DNA of 17,694 bases from Syntrophomonadaceae bacterium (GCA_007130585.1 SLSE01000167.1:1-17694); one strand, 5' to 3'; numbered from the stretch's first letter, positions 5,924 through 14,720 are shown. Program-made: numbers and translations. Notes: generated by a model not told the origin, from the letters alone.

Positions 5924-6832
5924 TCAGTAAATTGTTAAAAGGTTACCATCATCGATTATTTCAGTCTCTTCGGCAATTATTTTCCGGGAATCCAGGGGCA
6001 GCGCAAACATGCCGGCGGACGACTGCCCGTCAAAAAATTTCAGGTCCAGTTTTCTTGCTTCAATAGACCGGTCGTATTCGGCGGCTCCCGGTATCTCCAG
6101 GGGCCCGGGCGATGCCAGGATGTAGCCCCATTCGGTATTAAAAGAAGGAACAAACGCCCTGTACGATTTTACCAGGGCCATATTCTGCCTGAGGGTATTA
6201 TGAATTGCGCTGTGGGCTCCTATGAAGGGCAGGCTGAAATCGCCGGCCTGCAGCGCAAGCACGCCGCCGGAGGCCAGGCGCTCCTTAATAAGGTCAAAAT
6301 ATTGCCGGGTAAACAGCTTCAAAGCAGGCCCGCGCTCGACGGGTTCAGGCACATCACTGATAATTATGTCGAATTGTTCTTCGCTTTGCTCCAGGTACTG
6401 CCTGGCATCCATGTAAACTAGCTCCAGCCGGCCGTCTTCGAAGCTGCCCCGGTGCCATGAACCAAGGTGTTCGCGGCAGAGTTCCACAACTTCCCGGTCC
6501 AGGTCAACCATGACCACTTTTTCAACGCCCGGGTGTTTGAAGATTTCGCGCAGGGTTGCTCCCTCTCCTCCCCCTGTTACCAGGACGCGCCGGGGAGACG
6601 GGTTCAGCAGCATGGCAGGGTGAACAAGCGCTTCATGGTAAATATACTCGTCGTACTGGGAGGACTGTATTTTGCCATCCAGGATGAGCATCCGCCCGAA
6701 AAAATCTGAATCGGCTATTTCCACCTGCTGGTATTTGGTTTTCAGGCTGGTGACAAAGCTGCTGATACTGAACATATGGGCTGTATGGGGAGATGTTTTT
6801 TCAATAAACCACTTGTGCTCATCAAATGACAA
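5924..6832 (-). CDS. speE: Spermidine synthase (aminopropyltransferase)
   Basis: The enzyme transfers the aminopropyl group of decarboxylated S-adenosylmethionine to putrescine or a related amine. Family motifs are clear: WFIEKTSPHTAHMFSI at the N-terminus, MLILDGKIQSSQYDEYIYHE, the nucleotide-binding VLVTGGGEGATLRE, MVDLDREVVELC, and DARQYLE. The catalytic loop reads ISDVPEPVERGP; spermidine synthases usually read D-S-T-D-P, so the substrate amine is less certain. I chose the TTG at 6832 because GGGAGG lies 8 bases upstream, giving 302 residues. A TTG 10 codons earlier overlaps the speD stop but has no ribosome site. Either way the gene is translationally close to speD, which supplies decarboxylated SAM. 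Confidence 0.93.
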   Translation of the reverse strand: MSFDEHKWFIEKTSPHTAHMFSISSFVTSLKTKYQQVEIADSDFFGRMLILDGKIQSSQYDEYIYHEALVHPAMLLNPSPRRVLVTGGGEGATLREIFKHPGVEKVVMVDLDREVVELCREHLGSWHRGSFEDGRLELVYMDARQYLEQSEEQFDIIISDVPEPVERGPALKLFTRQYFDLIKERLASGGVLALQAGDFSLPFIGAHSAIHNTLRQNMALVKSYRAFVPSFNTEWGYILASPGPLEIPGAAEYDRSIEARKLDLKFFDGQSSAGMFALPLDSRKIIAEETEIIDDGNLLTIY

Positions 6833-6858
6833 GGCATTTCCCTCCCGGTTTTGTCCAG

Positions 6859-7242
6859 TCAATAGTTTGCGGCCGATTTATGTTCCAGGTGAGTATCAAA
6901 GATGCCGCGTTTTATTTCCCGGGCCGACATGTTATGGGCCGAAAATGCTTCTTTTAAATAATTACAGGACACCCAGGGGTCAACAGTTTGCCCGCAGGTA
7001 AAAACATCTACAGCGGCATAGCCGTATTCAGGCCAGCTGTGTATTGCCAGGTGTGATTCTGATATAACAACAACACCGCTTATACCCTGGGGGCTGAACT
7101 GATGGAAAACCGTTTCCCTGACTTCAGCGCCTGCTTCCAGGGCAGCCTGGACCATATGCTGCTTAATAAGCCCCAGGTCACTTAGAATCTCTTCAGGGCA
7201 TCCGTAAAATTCTGCCAAAACATGACGGCCTAAAGCGCTCAT
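6859..7242 (-). CDS. speD: S-adenosylmethionine decarboxylase proenzyme (prokaryotic class 1b)
   Basis: This pyruvoyl enzyme decarboxylates SAM to feed spermidine synthase. From the chosen ATG the protein has 127 residues, and the self-cleavage site lies at Glu62-Ser63 within [16 protein letters not shown], matching the Thermotoga enzyme in both position and sequence. His68 and Cys83 (DVFTCG), needed for processing and catalysis, are present. The start is set by AAGGAGG 8 bases before this ATG; an ATG 14 codons earlier lacks a ribosome site and would add a non-conserved extension. It is the first gene of speD-speE-ndk. Confidence 0.96.
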   Translation of the reverse strand: MSALGRHVLAEFYGCPEEILSDLGLIKQHMVQAALEAGAEVRETVFHQFSPQGISGVVVISESHLAIHSWPEYGYAAVDVFTCGQTVDPWVSCNYLKEAFSAHNMSAREIKRGIFDTHLEHKSAANY

Positions 7243-7292
7243 CTCCGATACCTCCTTAGTGTTAATTTTTTTATCTAAAAGCACCGGATTTC

Positions 7293-7320
7293 ATTGTAAC
7301 AAAAACTATTTAAAAGTCAA
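7293..7320 (-). promoter_or_regulatory. Promoter of speD-speE-ndk
   Basis: On the minus strand TTGACT (7315-7320) and TACAAT (7293-7298) are 16 bases apart. The start would be near 7286, giving a leader of about 45 bases. It is back to back with the acyl-CoA synthetase promoter, about 30 bases away. Confidence 0.65.
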
Positions 7321-7348
7321 TTGATAGCGTCAGAAATATCGTCAATAG

Positions 7349-7377
7349 TTGCGTGCCGCCCCGCTATTATATAAAAT
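7349..7377 (+). promoter_or_regulatory. Probable promoter of the acyl-CoA synthetase pair
   Basis: TTGCGT (7349-7354) and TAAAAT (7372-7377) are 17 bases apart. The start near 7384 leaves a leader of about 70 bases before the preferred ATG at 7456. Confidence 0.5.
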
Positions 7378-7455
7378 AATGTTATAGACTTTGCTATTCC
7401 CGTGAATTTAAACATCCCAGAAGCGTTAAAGTATATAGAGAAGAGGATTGTTGCG

Positions 7456-9573
7456 ATGAAGGAACTGAACTATTTATTTTCTCCCCGCCAAATTGCCGTG
7501 ATCGGCGCTTCCCGTTCAAAGGAAAAAATCGGCTACGCCATCCTGGATAACATCATATCCAGCGGCTTTGAAGGCGATATTTACCCGGTAAATCCCCGCG
7601 AAGATGAAATCGCGGGATACAAGACCTTCAGTTCGATAAAAGATATCGGCTCTCCTGTCGATCTGGCCGTGATTACCGTTCCTGCCGGGCACGTTAACCA
7701 GGTTGCCGAAGAGTGCGGCCAGGCCGGGGTTAAAGGTGTAATTGTGATTTCCGCCGGCTTTAAAGAGATTGGAAAAGAAGGCCTGAAACTTGAGAAAGAA
7801 CTGCTCTCGATCTGCCGGGAGTATGATATGCGCATGGTCGGCCCGAACTGCGTCGGTTTGATGGACACCCACACCCCGGTCAATGCCTCTTTTGCCAGGG
7901 GGTTCCCGGATGAGGGTAACATTTCTTTTATCTCGCAGAGCGGAGCCATGCTGGTTTCCATCCTCGACTGGAGCTTTGAAATGGGGATGGGCTTTTCCCG
8001 CTTCATCAGCCTGGGCAATAAGGCCGATCTGGACGAAATAGATTTTATCGAAAGCTGCGCTGCCGATCCGCTGACCAGTGTTATCCTTTGCTATATAGAG
8101 GATATCGCCGACGGACGGCGCTTTGTCGAGGTCTGTTCCGAGGCCGCAAAAGAAAAACCGGTTATTATTCTAAAATCGGGGACCAGTTCTGCCGGGGCCC
8201 AGGCAGCCAGCTCGCATACCGGGGCGCTTGCCGGCAGCGACCGCGCCTACGAGGCCGCCTTCAGGCAAAGCGGGGTGCTCAGGGCGGGGAGCATGAACGA
8301 ACTGTTCGACATGGCCCGGGCTTTTTCCAGTCAGCCCCTGCCTGAACGGGACAGGGTGGCCATCGTGACCAATGCCGGCGGACCGGCGATTGTCGCGACC
8401 GACGCCGTCGAAAACTACGGCCTTAAAATGGCCCGTTTTACCAAGGACACGTTAGACAGGCTGCGTGAAAACCTGCCTGCAGAAGCAAATATATACAACC
8501 CCGTTGATATTATCGGCGATGCCAGGGAGGATCGCTACCGTTTTGCCCTGGAAACGGTGCTTAAAGACGAAAACGTGGACAGCGCCCTGGTGCTGCTCTG
8601 CCCTGCCGCGGTAACCGAGCCCGAAAAAACAGCCCGCACGATCGTTGAATTAAACAAAACATTTTCAGGCAAGCCGGTGATGGCAGTTTACATGGGCGGT
8701 AAAACCCTCCTTGATGGAAAGGCTTATTTAACCGAACACGATATTCCCACTTTTACATTCCCGGAACCTTCCGTCCAGTCGCTGGGCGGCATGTTCAGGT
8801 ATAACGAGCACCTGAAAACTCCTGAGAAAAAAGCCGTGGAAGAACTCACGGGCATAGATCGCGAAAAAGTGCGAAATACCTTACAGGAAGTGTTCGCGGA
8901 CCGCCGGGTGGTTCTGCTCGGTCACGAAGCATCGGCTGTCATGTCGGCTTACGGAATCCCGAACAGCAAGATATTCCTGGCTGAAACGGAAGATGAGGCT
9001 GTTAAGATCAGTGAAGAGCTGGGCTACCCGGTGGCCCTGAAAATATCTTCGCCGCGCATTGCCCACAAAACAGATGTTGGCGGGGTGGAAATCGGCCTGC
9101 ACAGCGAAAATGAAGTGCGAAAAGCTTACCGGCGGATCATGGAAAAGGTAACCCACTTTTTGCCCGATGCCCCCATTTACGGCCTGGAAGTTCAGGACAT
9201 GGTGGATGAAGGCGTAGAAGTAATCGTCGGGATGTCCAGGGATGTTCAGTTCGGTCCCCTCCTCGTATTCGGTTTGGGCGGCATCTATGTTAACCTGATC
9301 GAAGATGTCAGTTTCAGGCTGGCCTCAACCCTGGACAGCAAGGAGGAAGTTTTAGAGATGATCTCCGAAACCAAATCCTACAACCTGCTTAAGGGTTACC
9401 GCGGCAAAAAACCTGCCGATATCGATGCCCTCACCGATACAATTTTACGGACGGCAAAACTGGTTAACGATTTCGAAGAGATTACCGAGATGGATATCAA
9501 CCCGGTCCGGGTCCATACCAGGGGCACTACAGCCCTTGATATTAAGATTACGGTGGAAGAAAAGAAGGAATAA
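7456..9573 (+). CDS. ADP-forming acyl-CoA synthetase (acetate--CoA ligase type), fused alpha-beta
   Basis: The protein has 705 residues. The alpha part (1 to about 460) begins LNYLFSPRQIAVIGAS, a CoA-binding Rossmann fold, continues with VGPNCVGL and FISQSGAML (succinyl-CoA ligase-like), and carries the phosphohistidine region SSHTGALAGSD (His254). The beta part is an ATP-grasp domain (about 480-705) with KISSPRIAHKTDVGGVEIGL and EMDINPV. The enzyme couples acyl-CoA cleavage to ATP synthesis by substrate-level phosphorylation: acyl-CoA + ADP + Pi gives acid + ATP + CoA. The acyl group cannot be fixed from sequence. An upstream GTG at 7402 is in frame but lacks a ribosome site; AGAGG lies 9 bases before the ATG at 7456, which also matches the usual N-terminus. 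It is followed after 19 bases by a BioD-like/DRTGG gene. Confidence 0.92.
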   Translation: MKELNYLFSPRQIAVIGASRSKEKIGYAILDNIISSGFEGDIYPVNPREDEIAGYKTFSSIKDIGSPVDLAVITVPAGHVNQVAEECGQAGVKGVIVISAGFKEIGKEGLKLEKELLSICREYDMRMVGPNCVGLMDTHTPVNASFARGFPDEGNISFISQSGAMLVSILDWSFEMGMGFSRFISLGNKADLDEIDFIESCAADPLTSVILCYIEDIADGRRFVEVCSEAAKEKPVIILKSGTSSAGAQAASSHTGALAGSDRAYEAAFRQSGVLRAGSMNELFDMARAFSSQPLPERDRVAIVTNAGGPAIVATDAVENYGLKMARFTKDTLDRLRENLPAEANIYNPVDIIGDAREDRYRFALETVLKDENVDSALVLLCPAAVTEPEKTARTIVELNKTFSGKPVMAVYMGGKTLLDGKAYLTEHDIPTFTFPEPSVQSLGGMFRYNEHLKTPEKKAVEELTGIDREKVRNTLQEVFADRRVVLLGHEASAVMSAYGIPNSKIFLAETEDEAVKISEELGYPVALKISSPRIAHKTDVGGVEIGLHSENEVRKAYRRIMEKVTHFLPDAPIYGLEVQDMVDEGVEVIVGMSRDVQFGPLLVFGLGGIYVNLIEDVSFRLASTLDSKEEVLEMISETKSYNLLKGYRGKKPADIDALTDTILRTAKLVNDFEEITEMDINPVRVHTRGTTALDIKITVEEKKE

Positions 9574-9592
9574 GACCTGATGAGGTGATGAA

Positions 9593-10657
9593 ATGAAAGC
9601 GATTTATTTTTCCGGCAAGGCAGGCGGCGGCAAAACCGCGGCCGCCCTGGGCATAGGCCTGAAGCTGCGCGATAAAGGTTTTAAGGTATCCTATTTTAAA
9701 CCGATCGGATTTAGAAGGGGTACCGTAAAAAAAGACGACGATGACGTTATGCTGATGAGGGAAATATTAGAACTGCCTTTTTCCGGTAGTGTTGTATCTC
9801 CTGTAACGGTTAATGCCCATTACCTTACCGCGCGCTTCATGAAGGAAGATAAAGAACTGTTTCCGCGTATCGAAAAAGCTTTTAAGGAGTGTTCAAAGGG
9901 TTACGATGTCGTCCTGGTTGACGGCAGCATAGAGCCTTACGTGGGCCATAACCAGGGCCTGGACGACTTCAACCTGGCCCTGCTGCTAAAGGCTGCCGCC
10001 CTGCCGATCATAAAAGCCGATGACGATTTCGATATCGACCAGAACCTGTTCTACCTGGACATTTGGACCAGGAATAAGGTCGATGTAATCGGCGTCCTCT
10101 TTAACAATGTTACCCAGGCCCAGTGGAACAAATGCAACAGCATTTACAAGCCGCTGGTTGAAGAAAAAGATTATAACGTGCTCGGTATTATCCCCCGGCA
10201 GGTTGAAATATCAGCGCCTACCGTGGCGGAGTTTCATGATGTCTTAAACGGCGAAATCCTGGCCGCTCCCGATCACATGAACCGCCTGGTAGAGGAAGTT
10301 GTCGTCGGGACAATGACCATTGAAAGCGCCCTGGGCTACCTGCGGCGCGCGCCCAACAAGGCCCTGATTACCGGTGGCGACCGCGCCGATATGGCCCTCA
10401 CGGCCCTGGAAACCAGTACCTCTGTCATTATTTTCACCGGAGGCCTTTACCCCGACGTGCGGGTTCTGTCCCAGGCAGAAGAAAGAAACGTGCCGGTAAT
10501 ACTGGTTCATGAAGATACCTACACAACAGTAGAAAACCTGCAGAGCGTTTACCGCAGCATCCATCCCCAAAACCAGGATGCAATCAACCTTGTGAAAACC
10601 ACTATTGACAAATACGTCGACTGGGACAAGCTGATGTCATACATTGATAATAAGTAA
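9593..10657 (+). CDS. BioD-like P-loop protein with DRTGG domain (phosphotransacetylase N-terminal family)
   Basis: The protein has 354 residues. The N-terminal P-loop is SGKAGGGKTAAA (residues 8-15 form GxxGxGKT), within a dethiobiotin synthetase-like fold (1 to about 210) that includes YFKPIGF and VVLVDGS. A DRTGG domain follows (about 215-320, ITGGDRADMALTALE). This is the family (COG0857) that forms the N-terminus of some phosphotransacetylases but here stands alone without the catalytic PTA domain. Its close linkage to ADP-forming acyl-CoA synthetase, 19 bases upstream, suggests it senses or controls that enzyme, perhaps by binding nucleotides or CoA compounds. This is inference. GAGGTG lies about 5 bases before the ATG. 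The gene converges on the uspA gene. Confidence 0.85.
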   Translation: MKAIYFSGKAGGGKTAAALGIGLKLRDKGFKVSYFKPIGFRRGTVKKDDDDVMLMREILELPFSGSVVSPVTVNAHYLTARFMKEDKELFPRIEKAFKECSKGYDVVLVDGSIEPYVGHNQGLDDFNLALLLKAAALPIIKADDDFDIDQNLFYLDIWTRNKVDVIGVLFNNVTQAQWNKCNSIYKPLVEEKDYNVLGIIPRQVEISAPTVAEFHDVLNGEILAAPDHMNRLVEEVVVGTMTIESALGYLRRAPNKALITGGDRADMALTALETSTSVIIFTGGLYPDVRVLSQAEERNVPVILVHEDTYTTVENLQSVYRSIHPQNQDAINLVKTTIDKYVDWDKLMSYIDNK

Positions 10658-10675
10658 CTGCTGCCTGTGCAAATT

Positions 10676-10711
10676 AAAAAAGGACCGGTCACTGGTGAGC
10701 GGCCGGTCCTT
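10676..10711 (-). terminator. Terminator of the TAXI-TRAP operon (possibly bidirectional)
   Basis: Perfect 9-base arms AAGGACCGG and CCGGTCCTT enclose a 14-base loop. On the minus strand the hairpin is followed by TTTTTTAATTT. It lies 17 bases after the uspA stop and 18 bases after the stop of the facing gene, so it may serve both directions, although the plus-strand side has only a weak T tract. Confidence 0.88.
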
Positions 10712-10728
10712 CAGGTTGCCGCTTTCTT

Positions 10729-11166
10729 TTATCTCCTCTTAACGATCATGACATCGGTGTTAGCACAGTGGGCTACCTTGTTGCTCACGCTGCCGAGCAG
10801 AAGTTCCTGCAACCCTCCCCTTCCGGTATCGCCGAGGACAACCAGGTCGTACGCGCCCTCTTCGGCCACCCGGCAGATTGTATCGGCCGGTTTGCCGGTT
10901 TCCAGGCTAGTTTCAACATCCACGCTATCAGCTTCAAACAGTTTGGCGGCCCTCTGGAGGCCCTCTTCAGCCTCAGTGCTGATTGAACGGTACAGCGTAT
11001 CGAGTTCTTCCTTGGAAAGCCCCTCGGTTCCTTTCACAAAAGGCATTTCCTCAACTATGGTAAGAACGGTCACCCTGGCTTCCATGGCCCGGGCCAGGGG
11101 AACTACTTTCTTCAAAGCCTCCAGGGAATATTCCGAACCGTCTGTAGCAAGCAGTATCTTGTACAT
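10729..11166 (-). CDS. Universal stress protein (UspA family), ATP-binding type
   Basis: The protein has 145 residues, typical for one Usp domain. It begins MYKILLATDGSEYS and ends with the nucleotide motif G-x2-G-x9-G-S (GDTGRGG...LLLGS), then ANTDVMIVKRR. This motif marks the ATP-binding subclass. The start could also be a GTG one codon upstream (11169). AAAGGGG lies 7-10 bases before. It follows the fused permease after 27 bases and is the last gene before the terminator. In Halomonas the Usp protein TeaD is encoded with the ectoine TRAP transporter TeaABC and modulates uptake; the placement here suggests a similar regulatory role for this TRAP system. Confidence 0.93.
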   Translation of the reverse strand: MYKILLATDGSEYSLEALKKVVPLARAMEARVTVLTIVEEMPFVKGTEGLSKEELDTLYRSISTEAEEGLQRAAKLFEADSVDVETSLETGKPADTICRVAEEGAYDLVVLGDTGRGGLQELLLGSVSNKVAHCANTDVMIVKRR

Positions 11167-11193
11167 CACTGATCCGCCCCTTTCAAAGTTATT

Positions 11194-13128
11194 TTACGCT
11201 GCAGCGCCCTGCTTCAAAACTCTTTCGGCAAGGTATTCGATTATAAAAATACCACCGACCAGGGCCAGCCCGACCAGGTCCCAGGTCCAGCTGGTTTCCA
11301 TCAGCATCACCGAGCCGACAAACAGGGGGATGCGGTGCCAGAAAGGCATTCTCCGCACAAAGTAACCCTGCATGGCGGCCCCCAATCCGGCACAGGCGAT
11401 GAATGCCGTTACACAGGCCAGGATTATTTCAGGCAGGGGCGCCTGCAGGAGCAGGGCTGGTCCTAAAATAAAGGCGAAAGGCACAATATAAGCCGTAATG
11501 CCCATTTTAAAGGCCTCAATGCCGGTTGTCAGGGGATGGGCTCCGGCCAATCCGGCCGCCGCGTAAGCAGCCAGGCCGACAGGCGGCGTAATATCGGCAT
11601 CGGTGCCAAAGTAGAGGATAAAAAGATGGGAAGCCAGAAGCGGCGCTCCCAGGCTGACCAGAGCCGGGGCAACCAGCGTGGCCAGGATAATGTACTTGGC
11701 CGTCGTCGGCACCCCGATACCTAAAATCAGGGAAGCAATAAGAGTGTAAAATAAACCGGCCACCAGGTTGCCGCCGGCCAGGATTTCAATCAGGGTCGAA
11801 AATTTAAGGCCCAGCCCGGTCATGGTAACCATACCGATGATAATACCGGCTACTGCGCAGGCGGCCACCACTTCAAGAGCTTTCTGGACCCCGGATAATA
11901 GAGCTTCAAAAATTTCCTTCGGACCCATGCGGGTTTCAGCTTTGATCCAGCTTAACACCACTGTAGACAGCAGGGCGAAGAATACCGCCCTGGATGGGGA
12001 AAACCTCATCACCAGGAGGACAATTAAAATTGCCAGGGGGGTAAAATAATAAAACCCGTTTTTTAATACCTCCAGGAGCTTTGGGGTTTCATCCGCCGGT
12101 ACGGGCAAAAGGTTTTCTTTCAGGGCCCGGTAGTGAACCATGAAGAAGGTGGTTATAAAATATAACAGGGCCGGAACAATGGCTGCAACCAAGACTGTAA
12201 CGTAGGGCACCCCGATATACTCGGCCATAACGAATGCTGCAGCACCCATAACCGGGGGCAGGATCTGGCCGCCCGTGGACGCATCTGCCTCCACCCCGGC
12301 GGCAAAAGCCGGCTTGTAGCCAAGCTTTTTCATAAGCGGAATTGTAAATGTTCCCGTGGTTACAACGTTGGCCGTTGAACTGCCGGTAATTGACCCGATA
12401 AATCCGCTGAACAAAATTGCCGATTTGCCCGGGCCCCCGACATAGCGCCCGGTCAGGGCCAGGGAAAGGTCGCGGAAGAAAATACCGGCTCCCGCTTTTT
12501 CGAGAAAAGATCCGAATATAATAAAGAGCAAAATAAACCTCGAGGAAACCCCCAGCGGGATACCGAAAATGCCCGCATCAGTCAGGTAGAGAAAAGGAAA
12601 TATGCGGGCTACAGAATAGCCCCTGTGCATTAAAATGCCGGGCATGGCCTGACCGAAGTAAGCATAGATGAGAAATAAAACAGCAATAATTACGATCGGC
12701 CAGCCGACCGTTCTCCGGCCCGCCTCCAGGACGACAAGCACCAGCAGGGCACCGAGGACAATATCTGTTGTAACCGGCGCACCGGCCCGGCCGGCGATGG
12801 CGTCAAAATTTAGAATGACATACATGCCGATAACAATACTGGCCAAAACCAGCACTATGTCCAGTACAGTCGGTCTGTGGCGGGGTGAATTTTTTATGGC
12901 TGGGAAATACATGAAAATCAGGCTGGCAATGAGCATCCAGTGGATGTTACGAAAAAGCAGGGCAAAGGGCGCGCCCCAGTAAGCGGTATAAATGTGATAA
13001 AGAGCGGTTCCGACAGCAATAAAGGCAGCAATGTAATACCAGTACCCTTTTAAATCGCGGTGTTTGCCGGCCAGGGCCTCTTCTATCAGGGTATCTTTCT
13101 GTTTTTCCATAAACTTCCCAATTGGCAT
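11194..13128 (-). CDS. TAXI-type TRAP transporter fused permease (DctQM fusion)
   Basis: The protein has 644 residues and is almost entirely hydrophobic, with 15 or more membrane segments. It combines the small four-helix subunit (about 25-150) with the large transport subunit, as usual in TAXI systems. The two pseudo-repeats of the transport domain are clear: SGFIGSITGSSTANVVTTG with ILPPVMGAAAF, and ILGIGVPTTAKYIILATLVA with DITPPVGLAAYAAAGLAG. These regions hold the likely sodium and substrate sites. I chose the ATG because AAGGAG lies 9 bases upstream; a TTG three codons earlier would overlap the ribosome site. It imports the ligand delivered by the TAXI protein encoded upstream, driven by an ion gradient. 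It lies between the DUF1850 gene (45 bases) and uspA (27 bases). Confidence 0.95.
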   Translation of the reverse strand: MPIGKFMEKQKDTLIEEALAGKHRDLKGYWYYIAAFIAVGTALYHIYTAYWGAPFALLFRNIHWMLIASLIFMYFPAIKNSPRHRPTVLDIVLVLASIVIGMYVILNFDAIAGRAGAPVTTDIVLGALLVLVVLEAGRRTVGWPIVIIAVLFLIYAYFGQAMPGILMHRGYSVARIFPFLYLTDAGIFGIPLGVSSRFILLFIIFGSFLEKAGAGIFFRDLSLALTGRYVGGPGKSAILFSGFIGSITGSSTANVVTTGTFTIPLMKKLGYKPAFAAGVEADASTGGQILPPVMGAAAFVMAEYIGVPYVTVLVAAIVPALLYFITTFFMVHYRALKENLLPVPADETPKLLEVLKNGFYYFTPLAILIVLLVMRFSPSRAVFFALLSTVVLSWIKAETRMGPKEIFEALLSGVQKALEVVAACAVAGIIIGMVTMTGLGLKFSTLIEILAGGNLVAGLFYTLIASLILGIGVPTTAKYIILATLVAPALVSLGAPLLASHLFILYFGTDADITPPVGLAAYAAAGLAGAHPLTTGIEAFKMGITAYIVPFAFILGPALLLQAPLPEIILACVTAFIACAGLGAAMQGYFVRRMPFWHRIPLFVGSVMLMETSWTWDLVGLALVGGIFIIEYLAERVLKQGAAA

Positions 13129-13173
13129 ATTCTGCAACTCCTTCAGCGAGCGATAAATTGCCGATCCGGCTGC

Positions 13174-13698
13174 TTACTCCCGGTCTATCCTGATAACCAG
13201 CAGGGTTCCTCCCGGGGCCAGCTGATTTAACGATATAATTTCCTCCCCGATGACCAGTTCCTGCGGAACCGTCCTGGCAACCCTGAGCGGAAGTTCTTCA
13301 AAAACACGATCATAGCCGCTAACCGTGACCTCCTGATCCTGAAAAGTAAACTGGTGCCCGGCGCCTGATTCCAGTCCGGCGCCGTACCAGGAATATTTTT
13401 CCTCAATCAGGTGCAGGCCGTCTTCGCGAATTTTAAAAACAGCGCTGACTGGCGTGGCATCGGCAGAATGTATATAATCCAATACCAGGGTATCTTCCAT
13501 CTCTACCCGTTCCCGGTAAATAACTTCTCCGGAGCGACCGTCGTAGACGGAAAGATAAAAAACATACGGGTGCCCTCCCATCAGTAGGAAGACACCCGCT
13601 GCAATGAACAAAACCAGTATGCTTAGAAGCAGCCATTTCTTAACAAATGTCCGGCTTCTTTGGGAGTCAGGCAAGCTCGGTTCCTCCCGTATCTCCAT
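13174..13698 (-). CDS. DUF1850 protein of the TAXI-TRAP cluster
   Basis: The protein has 174 residues, with one membrane segment near the N-terminus (about 21-41) followed by an extracytoplasmic domain. The motifs LDYIHSADATPVSAVFKI and YSWYGAGLESGAG are the DUF1850 signature (Y-x-H-S, T-P-V, G-A-G-L). Such proteins are commonly encoded with TAXI binding proteins and fused permeases and may be an accessory of the transporter; no activity is established to my knowledge. The start lies 5 bases after the TAXI stop with only a weak ribosome site (GAAGAACAG), so translation is probably coupled to the gene before. Confidence 0.85.
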   Translation of the reverse strand: MEIREEPSLPDSQRSRTFVKKWLLLSILVLFIAAGVFLLMGGHPYVFYLSVYDGRSGEVIYRERVEMEDTLVLDYIHSADATPVSAVFKIREDGLHLIEEKYSWYGAGLESGAGHQFTFQDQEVTVSGYDRVFEELPLRVARTVPQELVIGEEIISLNQLAPGGTLLVIRIDRE

Positions 13699-13703
13699 TT
13701 AGA

Positions 13704-14720
13704 TTAATTCTGTTCTTCAAAGAAGCGCTCTGCGCCCGGGTGGAAAGGTACCGGAGCTTCGGCTGCCAGTTCAACCTGGAAGTTCTGGGCGATCGGGTGG
13801 ATTCCGACCAATTCATTAATTGAATCCTCATGGAAAATCGCAGTTACCAGGTCATAGACAAGATCTTCATCCATGTCGGCGTGAACTACCATCAGGTTCC
13901 CCACAGTCAGGGCGGGAACAGGTTCAGCCAGCCCGTAGTGACCCGCCGGAATGGTTCCCGGGGAGAAGTAGGGGTAGTCTTCGATAATAGCGTCCATCAG
14001 TTCATCGCTCAGGGGAACAAACCTGATATCGCGGGCTGCCATAATTTCATCGACTACCGCTGCCGGGGAGGCAAAGTTGTAGAATACGGCATCGACCATT
14101 CCGTCAACCAGCGCTTCCCGCGCCTCGGGCTGGGAATAGTTAACCGTGTTTACATCATCTAAAATCCCGGCTGCTTCGAGAATAATATAGGAGGTTACTT
14201 CAGCGCCGCTGCCGGGGGCGTCAACGCTGACGGTCATGCCAACCAGGTCTTCAATTGTTTCAATTCCGGATCCTTCCAGCGTGATCAGGTGCTGCTGGGC
14301 AGGATACATTGAGAAGAGGGTGCGGATGGGCAGCTCACCGTCATCTTCAAATGCTTCTGTACCGGTATAGGCATCCCAGGCCACATTGGCCATGGCCATG
14401 CCCATTTCCGATTCGCCGGTCGCTACCAGGCGGCAGTTTTCAACAGATGCGCCGGTGGTTTCAGACATTGCTGTAACGCCGGGAATCCTGCGTTCGAAAA
14501 CGTAAGCCAGGCCGGCACCGAGGGGGAAGTAAACCCCGCCGGGGCTCCCGGCAGCAATAACAATAAAGATATCTTCATCGACAGGCTCATCAACCGGCTC
14601 TTCATCGACAGGATCGTCTACGTCATCAATTACCTCTTCTGCCGGCTCGCAGCCCATAACTGCAAAAAGCATGGCAAATACCAAAAAAATACTGAGCAAA
14701 ACTGAAATATTCCTTTTCAT
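13704..14720 (-). CDS. TAXI-family TRAP solute-binding lipoprotein
   Basis: The protein has 338 residues. The signal peptide ends in a lipobox, AVMGC (Cys24), so the mature protein is lipid-anchored outside the membrane. An acidic linker (about 25-50) made of VDE-P-VDE-P-VDE repeats follows, then the binding domain with GSPGGVYFPLGAGLA, TGASVENCRLVATGESEMGMA and VDAPGSGAEV, all typical of TAXI proteins. Characterised TAXI proteins include a Thermus one seen bound to glutamate or glutamine. The ligand here is not fixed by sequence, but glutamate would fit the adjacent glutamate 2,3-aminomutase. GGAGG lies 7 bases before the ATG. It is the first gene of the operon with DUF1850, permease and uspA. 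Confidence 0.94.
   Translation of the reverse strand: MKRNISVLLSIFLVFAMLFAVMGCEPAEEVIDDVDDPVDEEPVDEPVDEDIFIVIAAGSPGGVYFPLGAGLAYVFERRIPGVTAMSETTGASVENCRLVATGESEMGMAMANVAWDAYTGTEAFEDDGELPIRTLFSMYPAQQHLITLEGSGIETIEDLVGMTVSVDAPGSGAEVTSYIILEAAGILDDVNTVNYSQPEAREALVDGMVDAVFYNFASPAAVVDEIMAARDIRFVPLSDELMDAIIEDYPYFSPGTIPAGHYGLAEPVPALTVGNLMVVHADMDEDLVYDLVTAIFHEDSINELVGIHPIAQNFQVELAAEAPVPFHPGAERFFEEQN

Noticed and set aside
6833..6862. Earlier TTG start of speE overlapping the speD stop
   Set aside because: It lacks a ribosome site, whereas GGGAGG precedes the TTG at 6832 by 8 bases and the usual SpeE N-terminus begins there.
7402..7455. GTG start giving an 18-residue extension of the acyl-CoA synthetase
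   Set aside because: No ribosome site precedes it, and the extension is outside the usual N-terminus.
10667..11365. Plus-strand open frame of 232 codons
   Set aside because: It is antisense to uspA and the permease gene, rich in Ser and Thr as expected for a shadow frame, and without a ribosome site.
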